Assembly: GCF_003576645.1 (NCBI RefSeq) | Contig: NC_044930.1 | Span: 19,255,689-19,319,688 of the forward strand | Source of the DNA: Ipomoea triloba | Taxonomy: Eukaryota > Streptophyta > Magnoliopsida > Solanales > Convolvulaceae | Length of the DNA stretch: 64,000 nucleotides | Direction: 5' to 3' | Part shown: piece by piece, positions 21,271 to 32,573 of the stretch | Layout: every line of letters starts with the position of its first letter | How positions within the stretch are numbered: position 1 is the first letter of the stretch | Notes under the pieces: model-generated | Database searches by the model: none | What the model saw: only the letters and a program-made list of their open reading frames with translations | Told to the model about the DNA's origin: nothing | Position numbers and translations under genes: made by a program

Positions 21271-22485
21271 ATATCCTTGGTGCTTATATGATTAGTGTTT
21301 AGGAAAGTATGCTTGCTTGAGGACAAGCAAGGTTTAAGTGTGGAAACTTTGATAAGCACCAAGGATAGCACTTATAAAGGGTCTTTTAGATAAAAGCCAT
21401 CGTTTAACATCCGATTACAACAATTGCATGGCATTTTAGCTCAAATGCGATAAAATCTTCTAACAACATTTCTAGAAAGAGTTTTGAAGGTATTTCACAG
21501 GTTGGAGAGGATTTGAAGCTAAAATAGAGCAAAAGACAAACAAGCCAAATGCAGTAGCGTCCCACGCAGCCTCACACGCGTGTGGCTGGCGTGGAATTAT
21601 TCCAGATGAGCACCCACGCCACCACACGCGTGGAAGCAAGCGTGGTCGGCCCAGGCATTTTGGGAAATTTGTTCCCTTTTGTCACCTATATAAATCCCTT
21701 TTGCCCTAAACCTAATAAGATAGAATAGATTAGAACATAGAATAGGGTAGAATAGATTTAGAGGGTTTTCTCCCTTCTTGGGGAAAATTCCTTTCTTTCA
21801 TAAGTTTAGATAGATCAAGGGCAAGAGAGTGAGATTGGATTTCAAGATCAAGGTTGTAAGATCCCCTTTCTAAAGGGTGGTAACCATTCTCTTCATTTCT
21901 AATTCAATACTTGTTTCTTTGAATTTTCCTTTCTTTTCTTGTTTCTCTAGTATGATAGAGTAGATTAGATAGGGGATTGTGGCCCATGGTAGATCTATGT
22001 GGATGTTTATATTATTGCTTTGATTTGTGAATTGCTTGTTTGTTGATGTTGAACTTGTGTGGATGATGTTCTTCAAGCTTTGTGCCTTTTGTGGCCACAT
22101 TAGGTAGCAAACCCAAGGAAGTGAGTGTGTGCGCGATAGCGGCCACTCACGAGTCTAAATCACATCTCCGCTCTTAGTCCGAAGGACAAGATCCGAGAGA
22201 GTGGTAGACAAAGTGTTCGATGAAATGCCCAACCGAATGAGGATGTGGAGTCCAAAGTGTGACGCCACTTGGTGATGTGCACGAACTCCCTAGTCTATTC
22301 ACAACTTGCACTCGCAAACCATCCAAAGATAAGACCACATGGAAAAGCCTAAAGCCCCAATCTCCACTTTACTTTTACTTTATTTTACACAACCACTATC
22401 AACCTTCCCCTTCTACAAATGAATCCAACTCCTTAGCCATCCGTAACTCTTTCTCTTCAACCTCTTAGATGCCAACACACTAAAG
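21271..22485 (+). mobile_element. E-family internal 3' tail plus partial LTR
   Basis: 21271-21349 matches the last 80 bp of the E1 interior, including GAGGACAAGCAAGGTTTAAGTGTGGAAACT just before the LTR. 21350 starts an LTR (TGATAAGCACCAAGG) that runs to CAACACACTAA at 22485, then jumps back to an earlier LTR position. This tail is the piece missing from E2 at 30945, which suggests that 20215-22485 belongs to E2 but was placed in inverted orientation. Confidence 0.6.
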
Positions 22486-23592
22486 GGATTTGAAGCTAAA
22501 ATAGAGCAAAAGACAAACAAGCCGAAATGCAGTAGCGTCCCACGCAGCCTCATACGTGTGTGGCTAGGCGTGGAATTATTCCAGAGAGCCACCACGCCGC
22601 TTACACGCGTGTGAACAAGAGTGGTCGGGCCAAGGGCCATTTTGGGAAATTTGTTCCTCTTTCTTTGTCACCTATATAAATCCCTTTTGCCCTAAACTTA
22701 GAAGGAGAGCAGAAATTCATAGCATAGAATAGAATAGAGTAGATAGATCTAGAGGGTTTTCTCCCCTCTTGGGGGAAAATTCCTTCCTTTCATAGTTTAG
22801 AATAGATCAAGGGCAAGAAGTAAGATTTGGAATTCAAGATCAATGCTTGTAAAGATCCCCTTTTTCAAGGGTGGTAACCATTCTCTTCAAATTCTAAATC
22901 AATACTTGTTTCTTTGAATTTTCTTTTCCTTTTCTTGTTTCTTAGTATGCTAGAATAGATTAGATAGGGGATTGGTGGCCCCATTGTAGATTTATGTGGA
23001 TGTTTAATATTATTGCTTTGATTTGTGAATTGCTTGCTTGTTGAATGTTGAACTTGTGTGGATGATGTTCTTCAAGCTTTGTGCCTTTTGTGGCCACATT
23101 AGGTAGCAAACGCAAAGGAAGTGAGTGTGTGCGCGATAGCGGCCTCTCACGAGTCTAGTTCACCCACATCTCCGCTCTCAGTCCAAAAGGACAAGATCCG
23201 AGAGGAGTGGTAGACAAAGTGTTCGATGAAATGCCCCAACCGAATGATGATGTGGGAGTCCAAAGTGTGACGCCACTTGGTAGTGTGCCATGAACTCCCT
23301 AGTCTATTCCACAACTTGCACTCGCAAAACCAACCAAAGATAAACCACATGGAAAAGCCTAAAGCCCCAATCTCCACTTTATTTTTCTTTATCTCACACA
23401 ACCACTATCAACCTTCCCCTTCTTACAAATGAACCCAACCCTTAGCACTTCCGTGACTCTTTCTCTTCAACCTCTTAGATGCCAACACACTAACTCGGTT
23501 CGCATTCGCCATCCTTGAGAGACACGACACTCGGGGAGTTTAACTCTTCGTTTTACCACCTCACATTCACTTCCACTATATTACATCTTTCA
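22486..23592 (+). mobile_element. 5' LTR of element E1 (first ~170 bp not contiguous)
   Basis: Matches the E1 3' LTR (29675-30944) from about base 169 to its end TTACATCTTTCA. The primer-binding site follows three bases later. It carries the nested palindromes near 22546-22624 and the TATATAAA promoter box near 22673. Confidence 0.75.
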
Positions 23593-23595
23593 AAA

Positions 23596-23613
23596 TGGCG
23601 CCGTTGGCGGGGA
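23596..23613 (+). promoter_or_regulatory. Primer-binding site of E1
   Basis: TGGCGCCGTTGGCGGGGA, three bases after the LTR end; E2 has TGGCGCCGTTGCCGGGGA. This is the form found in Athila-like plant gypsy elements, where it is read as complementary to tRNA-Asp; the tRNA assignment is from general knowledge. The one difference from E2 (G for C) lies within the site. Confidence 0.8.
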
Positions 23614-23863
23614 TGGCAAACGGTTTCGAATAGTGTTGACATCTTAGAAGTAGAATTTTAAGAGTTCTTGAATTGCTTTCTTTTTGTTTATTTTATTTTG
23701 TTTTCTTACTTTTGTTCTTTGTTTGAGAAGTGAGCTTAAATTGCCTTGTATATCTTGTGCTCACTTGCAACTACTTTTAGTTGCAAAATATTGTTGTTGG
23801 CCAAGCTATTGTGCAGGAAATTTTTGTTGAAAAATCAATTGAAGCTTACCAATAAGTGCTAAA

Positions 23864-25501
23864 ATGAATCCCTATGGTTACCCACACCATAGAGGACAAT
23901 CCTACACAAACCCTCAACCCCAACCATATCCTTATTACCCCCATTCTACCTATACTTACCCTCCACCCACATACCATTATCCATTTCCACATCACCATTT
24001 ACCACCTTCATATCCTTATCCATTTCATACGCCCAATCATCACCCATACCCATATGAAACACCACCTCCACCCTTCCAAGAAAATTACCCTTCTCAATCA
24101 CCATATTTTCAAGAAATTGACTCATTAAGCTCCAAAGAAATATCCCAAAGCATAGAGAGTAAGTTTGCACAAATTATGAGAACAATCGACCCAAGCTATA
24201 CTCCCGAGTCAAATTCATTTCCCAATCCCCACCTAAACACCCACTACCCACCTCCATCACAAACTCACCAAGAAAACAATACTACCCATTTCTTTGAAAC
24301 ACCACCCTCTTACCCATATAATACCCATACCAATCCTTGTAATTCTATTCCACCGGCCACCGATGAAATTGAGATTTTAAAAGCAAAAATAGAAGCATTC
24401 ATGAGGATGGCCAAGGAGGATACGGCTAAACTAAAAGCCGAAATCAAAAGCGAATTTTAAGACTATCTCGCTACCCTCCGGGAGGAAGGACTTCCACTAG
24501 AAGAGGTTGAAACGAAGATGTTGTCGATGATGGAGGAGCTTATGAAAATGAATGAGCCCCGAGCTAACTCCGCCATCATAGATGACATCCCCACTTTGGA
24601 AGCCCATCCAAGGATTGTACAAGGGGTTGATAAAGAGCAAGATGCTAGCAAAGAGGTGGATGTTGAAGAGAACGTAGATTGTTATGCCCCGGTTCTTGAA
24701 GAAGTTCCAATCTTCGAATTGGAAAATCAAAAGGAGGTAGAGATGGAGAGTGAGGATGATGACATTGAGCTAGTGTGGGTAGATGAAGAGCCAACATATG
24801 GTAAAATTCCTAATCTTCTTCGTGATAATAGTCTTGAAAATCCTTGTGCTCTTTATGAAAACACCCTTGTGGATGACTCCCTTCGCCTTAATACTTCCAT
24901 AATATGTGATTATGATTGTTTTAAATTTCGGGAGGATGATTCCATGGAAAATTTTGGTATATTGATTAAAGACTATAAGGATTCTCTTTTGTTTAAATAT
25001 GAGTATGATTGCTTTAACTTTGTGGAAGATGAATCCTTTGTCTTGGGTGAAAGTGAGATGGTTAGTGAAGGGGATAATGCTTCATTCTATTTGTGTGAGA
25101 GTGTGAGTGATTTTTCTAATCCAATAAAGTGGAGTGATGAAGAAAAGGAGTGTGAGGAAGAGATGATGGGAAAAGATAGGTCTTTCACGTTTGATCTTAT
25201 GGGGAGAGTTGAGTGGAGAGAGTTGACCACACTCGAGAATGAGGAAGGGAGTGTGGAGATATGGTTTGACACAAACGAGAAGATCTTTAGGGGGAGAAGA
25301 GAGGAAAAAGAAAAGAGAATAGACACCATCCTAGAAGAATTAAGGAGGGTGTTTAATGTTAAAGTTTTCCCAATTATACATGTTGATATTCCTTTATCTT
25401 TGTGGGAGTTCAAGGATGTTTCCCATCTTGGGACATTCCTTGAAGCTAAGGTTCACGAGACACTTGGTCGGGTCTTGAAATCTGTGTGCCCTGAAGGATA
25501 G
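23864..25501 (+). pseudogene. Gag-position ORF of pol-less LTR element E1
   Basis: One reading frame of 545 codons, broken by an in-frame TAA at 24458-24460 (E2 has LK at this point). The first 140 residues are extremely rich in Pro, Tyr and His (MNPYGYPHHRG, YPYPFHTPNHHPYPY). A helical Lys/Glu segment follows (DEIEILKAKIEAFMRM ... MLSMMEELMKM), then a long acidic C-terminal region (EVEMESEDDDIELVW, CDYDCFKFREDDSMENF, KWSDEEKECEEEMM) ending SVCPEG. I see no zinc knuckle, protease, RT, RNase H or integrase motif. Its place after the primer-binding site suggests a gag-like role, but the sequence does not prove it. A paired-hairpin motif follows the stop by 6 bp. Confidence 0.65.
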
Positions 25502-25507
25502 GCCACA

Positions 25508-25560
25508 TTACGTCTGGCCCGGAGACGTAAAACCATGGCGCACTTGGGAGGCAGTCCCAA
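25508..25560 (+). promoter_or_regulatory. Paired-hairpin motif after ORF1 of E1
   Basis: Hairpin 1: TTACGTCT / AGACGTAA, a perfect 8-bp stem with a 7-nt loop (25508-25530). Hairpin 2: TTGGGA / TCCCAA with loop GGCAG (25544-25560). The words AAAAC and GGCGC lie between them. It starts 6 bp after the ORF1 stop. Related motifs are at 28112-28157 and, on the minus strand, at 36481-36533, 32377-32427 and 33875-33925. Confidence 0.75.
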
Positions 25561-25768
25561 TGTTATCTTACTTTTTCTAAAAATTTTTCTTATTTTCTAT
25601 AGTATGTTTTACTTAGTATTATTTCAATAATGTTTCTATAACCTCGGTTGAGCTAACAAGTACAGATTAAACACCCGAGAGTTATAAGTTGCCCACAATC
25701 AATCGACGAACATCATCACTAGCAAAGGAAGGAAGGGAAACAAGGTAAGCTTTCGCACAACACGCCTT

Positions 25769-25895
25769 CCACGCCACCACCACGCGTGTGGCTAGGCGTG
25801 GAAAATTTCCAGAGAGCCGCCACGCTACTCACACGCGTGTGAGCAGGCGTGGGAATAAACCAGAGAAGCTCCCAAGCCTACCACCACGCGTGGAC
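25769..25895. promoter_or_regulatory. Cluster of nested CACGCGTG palindromes (E1 interior)
   Basis: Three units with centre CCACGCGTGTGG, TCACACGCGTGTGA or CCACGCGTGG. The first two are flanked by CCACGC on the left and GCGTGG on the right, the same architecture as in the LTRs. The centre ACGCGT fits the CGCG-box type bound by plant CAMTA factors; that link is inference. Confidence 0.65.
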
Positions 25896-26683
25896 GGGCA
25901 CCAGACTTTTCGCGGATTTTCGCGCGAAGTGGTTTAAAACCCTTTCCTTGCTTCATTTCTTCCCCACCACGAGCAAGCACTCTTCCAAGCTGAAAATATA
26001 CACTTTCTAAGCATTTCCTTCCAAGTCTCTCAACTTTTCTCAAAGATCTTAAGTCATTTCCAAGGTATGAACATACTCTTCTTTTCTATTTACTTATTCA
26101 ATGAAGAACTTATTCTATTTTGAAGAATATCTCCATGGGTTTTTCTTGTATGATATTTTTCTTGAGATATATTGTTATGGGATGACTTGATAGACTTGTA
26201 TTGAGCCTACATTACTTCTATAGACTAGAAATTTCATGTTTTAACATCTCTTTGTGACTAGATCTTGAAATTGCTTGATTTGGGAATTCTCTTGTCATGA
26301 TGAGATCCTTGTTGATATAGTAAGCATGGTGGGTAAAGTTTGCAACTTTCCTACTCTATAAACACTATATTGTTATATTCTACTAGTTAGTTGGTCCAAT
26401 TTTAACTTTCATGATGCTTCCATTTTTCAACCTTGAGCTAGTCTAGAGGTAGAAGATGAAGTTGACCCTATATTGACCTTTTGACTATGAGATGAGTATG
26501 GAATGGTATGAGCTAGTTCTTGCATGTATAGGATAGAATTGTTGATGAATATCAAAATAATGGTTGCATGCAATGAATTCTTATGATTTTTCTTTAGATA
26601 TGTGCAAAATTGTTCATAATCAATATTTAAGATTGGCAAGTGTTTTTCCTTGTGTTGCTTTGATTACCCATGTTATAGGAAAG

Positions 26684-27962
26684 ATGTCTTCGCCATATGA
26701 CCTTGCGCAACAGATTGCTCAAAGGCTCCAAAGAGGGAAAGCCCCGATAGAAGAAAACAGTGCTAGGGATGCTAACACTCGCTATATTGAAGTACCAACC
26801 GGGACTCAAATTTTACTGATGACAGCAACCATGCTAGGGCGGTACAGGCAGTTGTTGAACTACCCTATTGTGCAATGGAGATATGTAGACTTGAGAGTAT
26901 TGGAGGATTATGAGTGCAAATATGGACTGGAGAGGTTGATTGCAGAACCATATTGGAACAATCTGTTAAGCTGGAGACAGGATACTTTTATCCCTCTAGT
27001 ACATGAGTTTATCGAGAGCTTGAAGGTTGACGAAGTGGCTGGAGGGAGATCTCTACAGCCCTACCATTAAGTTTAGACTCTTCAACCAAGACTATAACAT
27101 ATCAGCCAACCGTTTGGGTGTTCTCCTTGGATTTTACAATGAGGAAGACCAGTCGAAGAATTGGTACCGGAGACTAAGGCACGACTTTGGAGACAGGGAC
27201 ATTCCGAGAAAATATTGGTCGATTATCGCAAGACGAGGAGTCGAATGGGAAGGGTCGAGGGTAAGAGTCTCTCAGATTGTAAGGGAGGATTTAAAGGTTT
27301 TATGGAAGGTGATCGCTCATTCATGGGAAAGAAGACCTGAGACATATGACCGAGTCTCAAAGGCGGAGCTGTTCATGCTGTGGAGTATGGACACCAGGAA
27401 CTCGGTGAACATGAGCGCGATTTGCAGGAACTTACTTGCTGCGCAACAGCAAGAGTTCGCCAGGGCAATCTTTATAGGCCCCTTGGTGACGAGGCTATGC
27501 ATCTCTTTGGGCAATCAAATGAAAATGAATTGGTTCGAACATCGGCTTCAAGGAGCGCACATAGTTCCTTTATCTCCCGAGGACGTCGCAAAACTTCACT
27601 TGAGACAACTAGTGCGAACGAGGGTAGATGAGGAGATGGCGGATGATCACGCTAACACGCCCATGACATCCCCAGGATTCACTCCTTCTCCGATGTCATT
27701 CAATTCACCGTCTCTTTCGGAAATGTACTCGCCGTTGGATTCTTCAATGTATTCTCCACCACCAACAGAGCCCGGACCGTCTGTACCTCCACCACAACCT
27801 GAAGAGCAAGACCCCAACTCCTCTACCTTCAACATTCCAAGCTGGTTCACCCCGGTCACTGATTGGAGATCCCCCGAAAATTTCCAATACCAAATGCACT
27901 TGGAGCAAATGCAAAAGTTGGATGAGATCTCGAGAGAGATCAAGGAAATCAAGAGAGCATGA
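26684..27962 (+). pseudogene. Envelope-position ORF of pol-less element E1 (ORF2)
   Basis: A coding region of about 425 codons starting MSSPYDLAQQIAQRL. A net 4-nt insertion near 27046 (compared with E2) shifts the frame between 26684-27070 and 27027-27962. The order is: a short basic N-terminus; a globular middle with LEDYECKYGLERLI, NRLGVLLGFYNEED, KYWSIIARRG, KVIAHSWERRPETYDRVSKAELFMLWSM and IGPLVTRL; then a Pro/Ser-rich tail (SPGFTPSPMSFNSPSLSEMYSPL, PPPTEPGPS) ending in a charged helix (LEQMQKLDEISREIKEIKRA). The middle resembles the 'putative plant transposon protein' family found after pol in Athila-type elements; that is recalled, not searched. There is no membrane helix. The function is unknown. 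Confidence 0.65.
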
Positions 27963-29674
27963 AGGAAGGAAGAAACTGAAGAAGAGAAAAGACAAATTCT
28001 GATAATGATAACTTGTGATCTGTTAATTCTGAACAATTGATTGTGGACAATCTCTTTACTTTTGTTTATATTTTTAGCAATATTCCTGTTTATGTTTTAT
28101 CTTGCACATTTCGTCTAGCCAAAGACGTTAAACGTGGCGCTTATGGGAGGCAACCCACAAATAAGAAGAAGAAGGAACCACTCCACCAACCACCATGAAA
28201 GACAAGTCTTAAAAGGTATAACTTCAACTTCTAATTATTTCCTTACCTTTACTCTGACCAAGTTTTGAACGGCAAACATAGATTGCAAAACTTTGATAAG
28301 GATACAAATTGTAAGTATTTCTTTTATCCTAATTCAATGCCCTGTTTTGGTTTGCTTTATTTTCTAGAATCGCAAATGAAGAGCTGCATAAAATTGTTGT
28401 GTCGGATGTAGTCTATTTGTTAGAACTGTTTTAGCCCAGTTCGCACTTTTAACTGTGGAAAAGGGGCGTGTGTAGAACCCTTAAACATATATCCTTTTTC
28501 CTCCGTTCCTTATGGAAACATCGAGGACGATGTTTATTTTTAAGTGTGGAAAGGGCGTATGCTTCTTGAAACAGTTGATTGATTAAGTGATAAGGTATAG
28601 GAACCTAGAGGGTGTGTTATTGTCAATACTATCTAGGAGGGCTCCTAACCTTGTGCCAAGGATTGAATGTCTTAAATATGCTTTGGAAGCTTCACTTTGC
28701 ACCAATTTGCACATACCAACCCAAATTGAAAATTTTTTATGAATGCTTGCATGCTTTCACATTGTATTTTGTTTGGACCCCAGTCAAGGATCTCTCGAAG
28801 TGGGAGTGTGAATCCTTTGAGTTTTAGAAAGATAAGAATAGCGAGGCCTGGAAACTGAATTAATCTTAGCAGGACATGGGGCAAAAGGAGAGCCTAAGTG
28901 AGCTTTGAGTGAAAACAATCCCTAATCCCTAGAAAAAGGCATGAGGGGTTGATATGGTGAATCATGAATAAAGGCAAAAGGCCATTCCTTGAGATAAAAG
29001 TAAGGTGAGCCATCTTGTCTGGATAAGGGGTAACCATTGCACTGTCTTCGAAAAAGCATGGAGATCCATGTGAAGTCGGGTACCCCGAAGAGATCTTGAA
29101 AGATGAGAAAATAGAGAGGAGGTGAGCCACTTCGCTAGGATTCAGGCACCCATTGCACTGACCTTCGAAAAAGCATGGATCTCCATGTGAAGTCGGGTAG
29201 CCTGACGACGTTATCCTAGGAAGCGAGAAAATAGAGTGATCGCCCAAGCCATGGCGATGAGCGGTCCATGTCCCTGCCCTCACTATTATTATGTAAAGAG
29301 GCTTTGGCGTTAGGTTGGAAATTGGCTAAGGGGCGAGCATCGTTCCCAATAGTCGGATCGGCTTGAGACCCATAGAAAATACAAGGTGAAAACTCTTTTG
29401 TCACTTGCATGCTTGAAAAGTGTGAACAAAAATCTTCTCATGAAATATCCATCTCTCGAGACCTTGACTTCCTTAGCATATTTCTTACATTTGGTTGGCA
29501 CGAGTTTAGCAGTCTTGGTAGATAGTGTAGGGGATTTTACCCGCTCAACTCCGAACACCTACACATCACTTGATCAATCAACCGTGAGAGAAAAACTATC
29601 CTTGGTGCTTATATGATTAGGGCTTAGAAAAGTATGCTTGCTTGAGGACAAGCAAGGTTTAAGTGTGGAAACTT
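27963..29674 (+). mobile_element. 3' non-coding part of E1
   Basis: Contains the second paired hairpin (28112-28157), GAGGACGATGTTTATTTTTAAGTGTGGAAAGG near 28524, and two ~120-bp direct repeats (29001-29240; each with GTGAGCCA, CATTGCACTG, TTCGAAAAAGCATGGA and CATGTGAAGTCGGGTA). At the end is GAGGACAAGCAAGGTTTAAGTGTGGAAACT, touching the LTR and probably including the polypurine priming region. No supported ORF. Confidence 0.65.
28112..28157 (+). promoter_or_regulatory. Paired-hairpin motif after ORF2 of E1
   Basis: Hairpin 1: CGTCT / AGACG with loop AGCCAA. Hairpin 2: TGGG / CCCA around AGGCAA. Between them is TTAAACGTGGCGC. The layout is as after ORF1 but with different stem bases. It lies about 150 bp after the ORF2 stop. 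Confidence 0.7.
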
Positions 29675-29891
29675 TGATAAGCGCCAAGTATAGCACTTAT
29701 AAGGGGTCTTTATTAGATTAAAGTGCATCGTTTTGACATCCGATTACAACAATTGCATGCATTTTAGCTCAAATGCGATCAATTTCTTCTAACAACATTT
29801 CTAGGAAGAGTTTTGAAGTATTTCACAGGTTGGAGAGGGATTTGAAGCTAAAATAGAGCAAAAGACAAACAAGCCGAAATGCAATAGCGTC

Positions 29892-29977
29892 CCACGCAGC
29901 CTCACACGCGTGTGGCTAGGCGTGGAATTATTTTAGAGAGCTACCACGCCGCTCACACGCGTGTGAACAAGCGTGGT
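29892..29977. promoter_or_regulatory. Two nested palindromes upstream of the E1 TATA box
   Basis: CCACGC-AGCC-TCACACGCGTGTG-GCTA-GGCGTGG (29892-29925) and ACCACGC-CGC-TCACACGCGTGTGA-ACAA-GCGTGGT (29943-29977). Their centres lie roughly 70-120 bp before TATATAAA (30025), in promoter position. Confidence 0.7.
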
Positions 29978-30024
29978 CGGGCCAAGGGCCATTTTGGGAA
30001 ATTTGTTCCTCTTTCTTTGTCACC

Positions 30025-30032
30025 TATATAAA
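30025..30032 (+). promoter_or_regulatory. E-family LTR TATA box
   Basis: TATATAAA in CACCTATATAAATCCC, conserved in all copies of this LTR in the window. Confidence 0.6.
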
Positions 30033-30944
30033 TCCCTTTTGCCCTAAACCTAGAAGGAGAGTAGAAATTCATAGCATAGAATAGAATATAGTAGATAGAT
30101 CTAGAGGGTTTTCTCCCCTCTTGGGGGAAAATTCCTTCCTTTCATAGTTTAGAATAGATCAAGGGCAGGAAGGAAGATTTGGAATTCAAGATCAATGCTT
30201 GTAAAGATCCCCTTTTTCAAGGGTGGTAACCATTCTCTTCAAATTCTAAATCAATACTTGTTTCTTTGAATTTTCTTTTCCTTTTCTTGTTTCTTAGTAT
30301 GCTAGAATAGATTAGATAGGGGATTGGTGGCCCCATTGTAGATTTATGTGGATGTTTAATATTATTGCTTTGATTTGTGAATTGCTTGCTTGTTGAATGT
30401 TGAACTTGTGTGGATGATGTTCTTCAAGCTTTGTGCCTTTTGTGGCCACATTAGGTAGCAAACGCAAAGGAAGTGAGTGTGTGCGCGATAGCGGCCTCTC
30501 ACGAGTCTAGTTCACCCACATCTCCGCTCTCAGTCCGAAAGGACAAGATCCGAGAGGAGTGGTAGACAAAGTGTTCGATTAAATGTCCCAACCGAATGAG
30601 GATGTGGGAGTCCAAAGTGTGACGCCACTTGGTAGTGTGCCATGAACTCCCTAGTCTATTCCACAACTTGCACTCGCAAAACCAACCAAAGATAAACCAC
30701 ATGGAAAAGCCTAAAGCCCCAATCTCCACTTTATTTTTCTTTATTTCACACAACCACTATCAACCTTCCCCTTCTTACAAATGAACCCAACCCTTAGCAC
30801 TTCCGTGACTCTTTCTCTTCAACCTCTTAGATGCCAACACACTAACTCGGTTCCCATTCACCATCCTTGAGAAACACAACACTCGGGGAGTTTAACTCTT
30901 CGTTTTACCACCTCACATTCATTTCCACTATATTACATCCTTCA

Positions 30945-32573
30945 ATAGTTCTTTCTCTCATGGTTAATCGATCAAATGATGTGTAGGTGTTCGGAGTTGA
31001 GCGGGTGAAATCCCCTACACTATCTACCAAGACTGCTAAACTCGTGCCAACCTAATGTGAGAAATATGCTAAGGAAGTCCAAGTCTCGAGAGATGGATAA
31101 TTTATGAGAAGATTTTGTTTACACCTTTCAAGCATGCAAGTTACAAAAGAGTTTTCACCTTGTATTTTCTAGGGGCCTCAAGCCGATCCGACTAGTGGGA
31201 CCGATGCTCACCCCTTAGCCAATTTCCAACCTAACGCCAAAGCCTCTTTACATTATATAAGTGAGGGCAGGGACATGGACCGCTCATCGCCATGGCTTGG
31301 GCGATCACTCTATTTTCTCGCTTCCTAGGATAACGTCATCAGGCTACCCGACTTCACATGGAGATCCATGCTTTTTCGAAGGTCAATGCAATGGGTGCCT
31401 GAATCCTAGCGAAGTGGCTCACCTCCTCTCTATTTTCTCATCTTTCAAGATCTCTTCGGGGTAACCGACTTCACATGGATCTCCATGCTTTTTCGAAGAC
31501 AGTGCAATGGTTACCCCTTATCCAGACAAGATGGCTCACCTCACTTTTATCTCAAGGAATGGCCTTAAGCCCTTATTCATGTTTCACCATATCAACCCCT
31601 CATGCCTTTTTCTAGGGATTAGGGATTGTTTTCACTTAAAGCTCACTTAGGCTCTCCTTTTGCCCCATGTCCTGCTAAGATTAATTCAGTTTCCAGGCTT
31701 CGCTATTCTTATCTTTCTAAAACTCAAAGGATTCACACTCCCACTTCGAGAGATCCTTGACTGGGGTCCAAACAAAATACAAGGTGAAAGCATGCATCAA
31801 AAATTTTCAATTTGGATCGGAATGTGCAAATTGGTGCAAAGTGAAGCTTCCAAAGCATATTTAAGACATTCAATCCTTGGCACAAGGTTAGGAGCCCTCC
31901 TAGATAGTATTGGCAATAACACACCCTCTAGGTTCCTATACCTTATCACTTAATCAATCAACTGTTTCAAGAAGCATACACCCTTTCCACACATAAAAAT
32001 AAACATCGTCCTCGATGTTTCCATAAGGAACGGAGGAAAAAGAATATATGTTTAAGGGTTCTACACACGCTCCTTTTCCACACTTAAAAGTGTGAACTGG
32101 AGTAAAATAGTTATAGTAAACAGACTATATCCGACACAACAATTTTATGCAGCTCTTCATTTGCGATTCTAGAAAATAAAGCAAACCAAAACAGGGCATT
32201 GAATCAGGATAAAAGAAATACTTACAATTTGTATCCTTATCACAATTTTGCAATCTATGTTTGCCCTTGAAACACGGTCAGAGTAAAGGTAAGGAAATAA
32301 ATTAGGAATTGAAATTATACCTTTCAAGATTGGTCTGTCATGGTTGTTGGTGGAGTGGTCCCTTCTTCTCCTTATTTGTGGGTTGCCTCCCATAAGCGCC
32401 ACGTTTAACGTCTTTGGCTAGATGAAACGTGCAAAATAGAACATAAAAAGAAATATAGCTAAAAATATAAATAAAAGTAAAGAGATTGTCCACAATCAAT
32501 TGTTCAGAATTATCAGATCACAAGTTATCATCATCAAAATTTGTCTTTTCTTTTCTTCAGTTTCTTCCTCCCT
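30945..32573 (-). mobile_element. 3' non-coding interior of E2 (minus strand)
   Basis: The reverse complement matches the E1 3' region (27963-29590) including the direct repeats and the paired hairpin (32377-32427). It ends at GAGAGAAAGAACTAT, about 80 bp before where the E2 3' LTR should start. That missing tail is found at 21271-21349. The break is the point where E1 is inserted. Confidence 0.7.

Larger units (their letters stand above)
25502..26683 (+). mobile_element. E1 region between the two ORFs (non-coding; no pol)
   Basis: No pol coding sequence is found where pol would lie. It contains the paired hairpin (25508-25560) and a cluster of CACGCGTG palindromes (25769-25895), then AT-rich DNA up to the second ORF. 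A spliced leader or internal promoter might serve the second ORF; the CAAGGTATGAACATACTC near 26060 and the CCCATGTTATAGGAAAG just before 26684 offer GT and AG sites, which is a weak suggestion. Confidence 0.6.
29675..30944 (+). mobile_element. 3' LTR of E1
   Basis: 1270 bp, from TGATAAGCGCCAAG to TTACATCCTTCA. It contains two nested CACACGCGTGTG palindromes (29892-29977), a TATA box (30025-30032) and a leader common to all copies. It is followed by ATAGT, which belongs to the antisense interior of E2. This gives the right edge of the E1 insertion. Confidence 0.85.

Noticed and set aside
23147..23401. 84-codon minus-strand frame (also at 30499-30753 and, as a plus-strand frame, 38576-38830) as a conserved small gene
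   Set aside because: It lies inside the LTR and is conserved only because the LTR copies are; no domain, and no sign of selection can be judged.
27647..28036. 129-codon antisense frame over ORF2 (also 32500-32889)
   Set aside because: It is the complement of the Pro/Ser-rich ORF2 tail and a compositional shadow.
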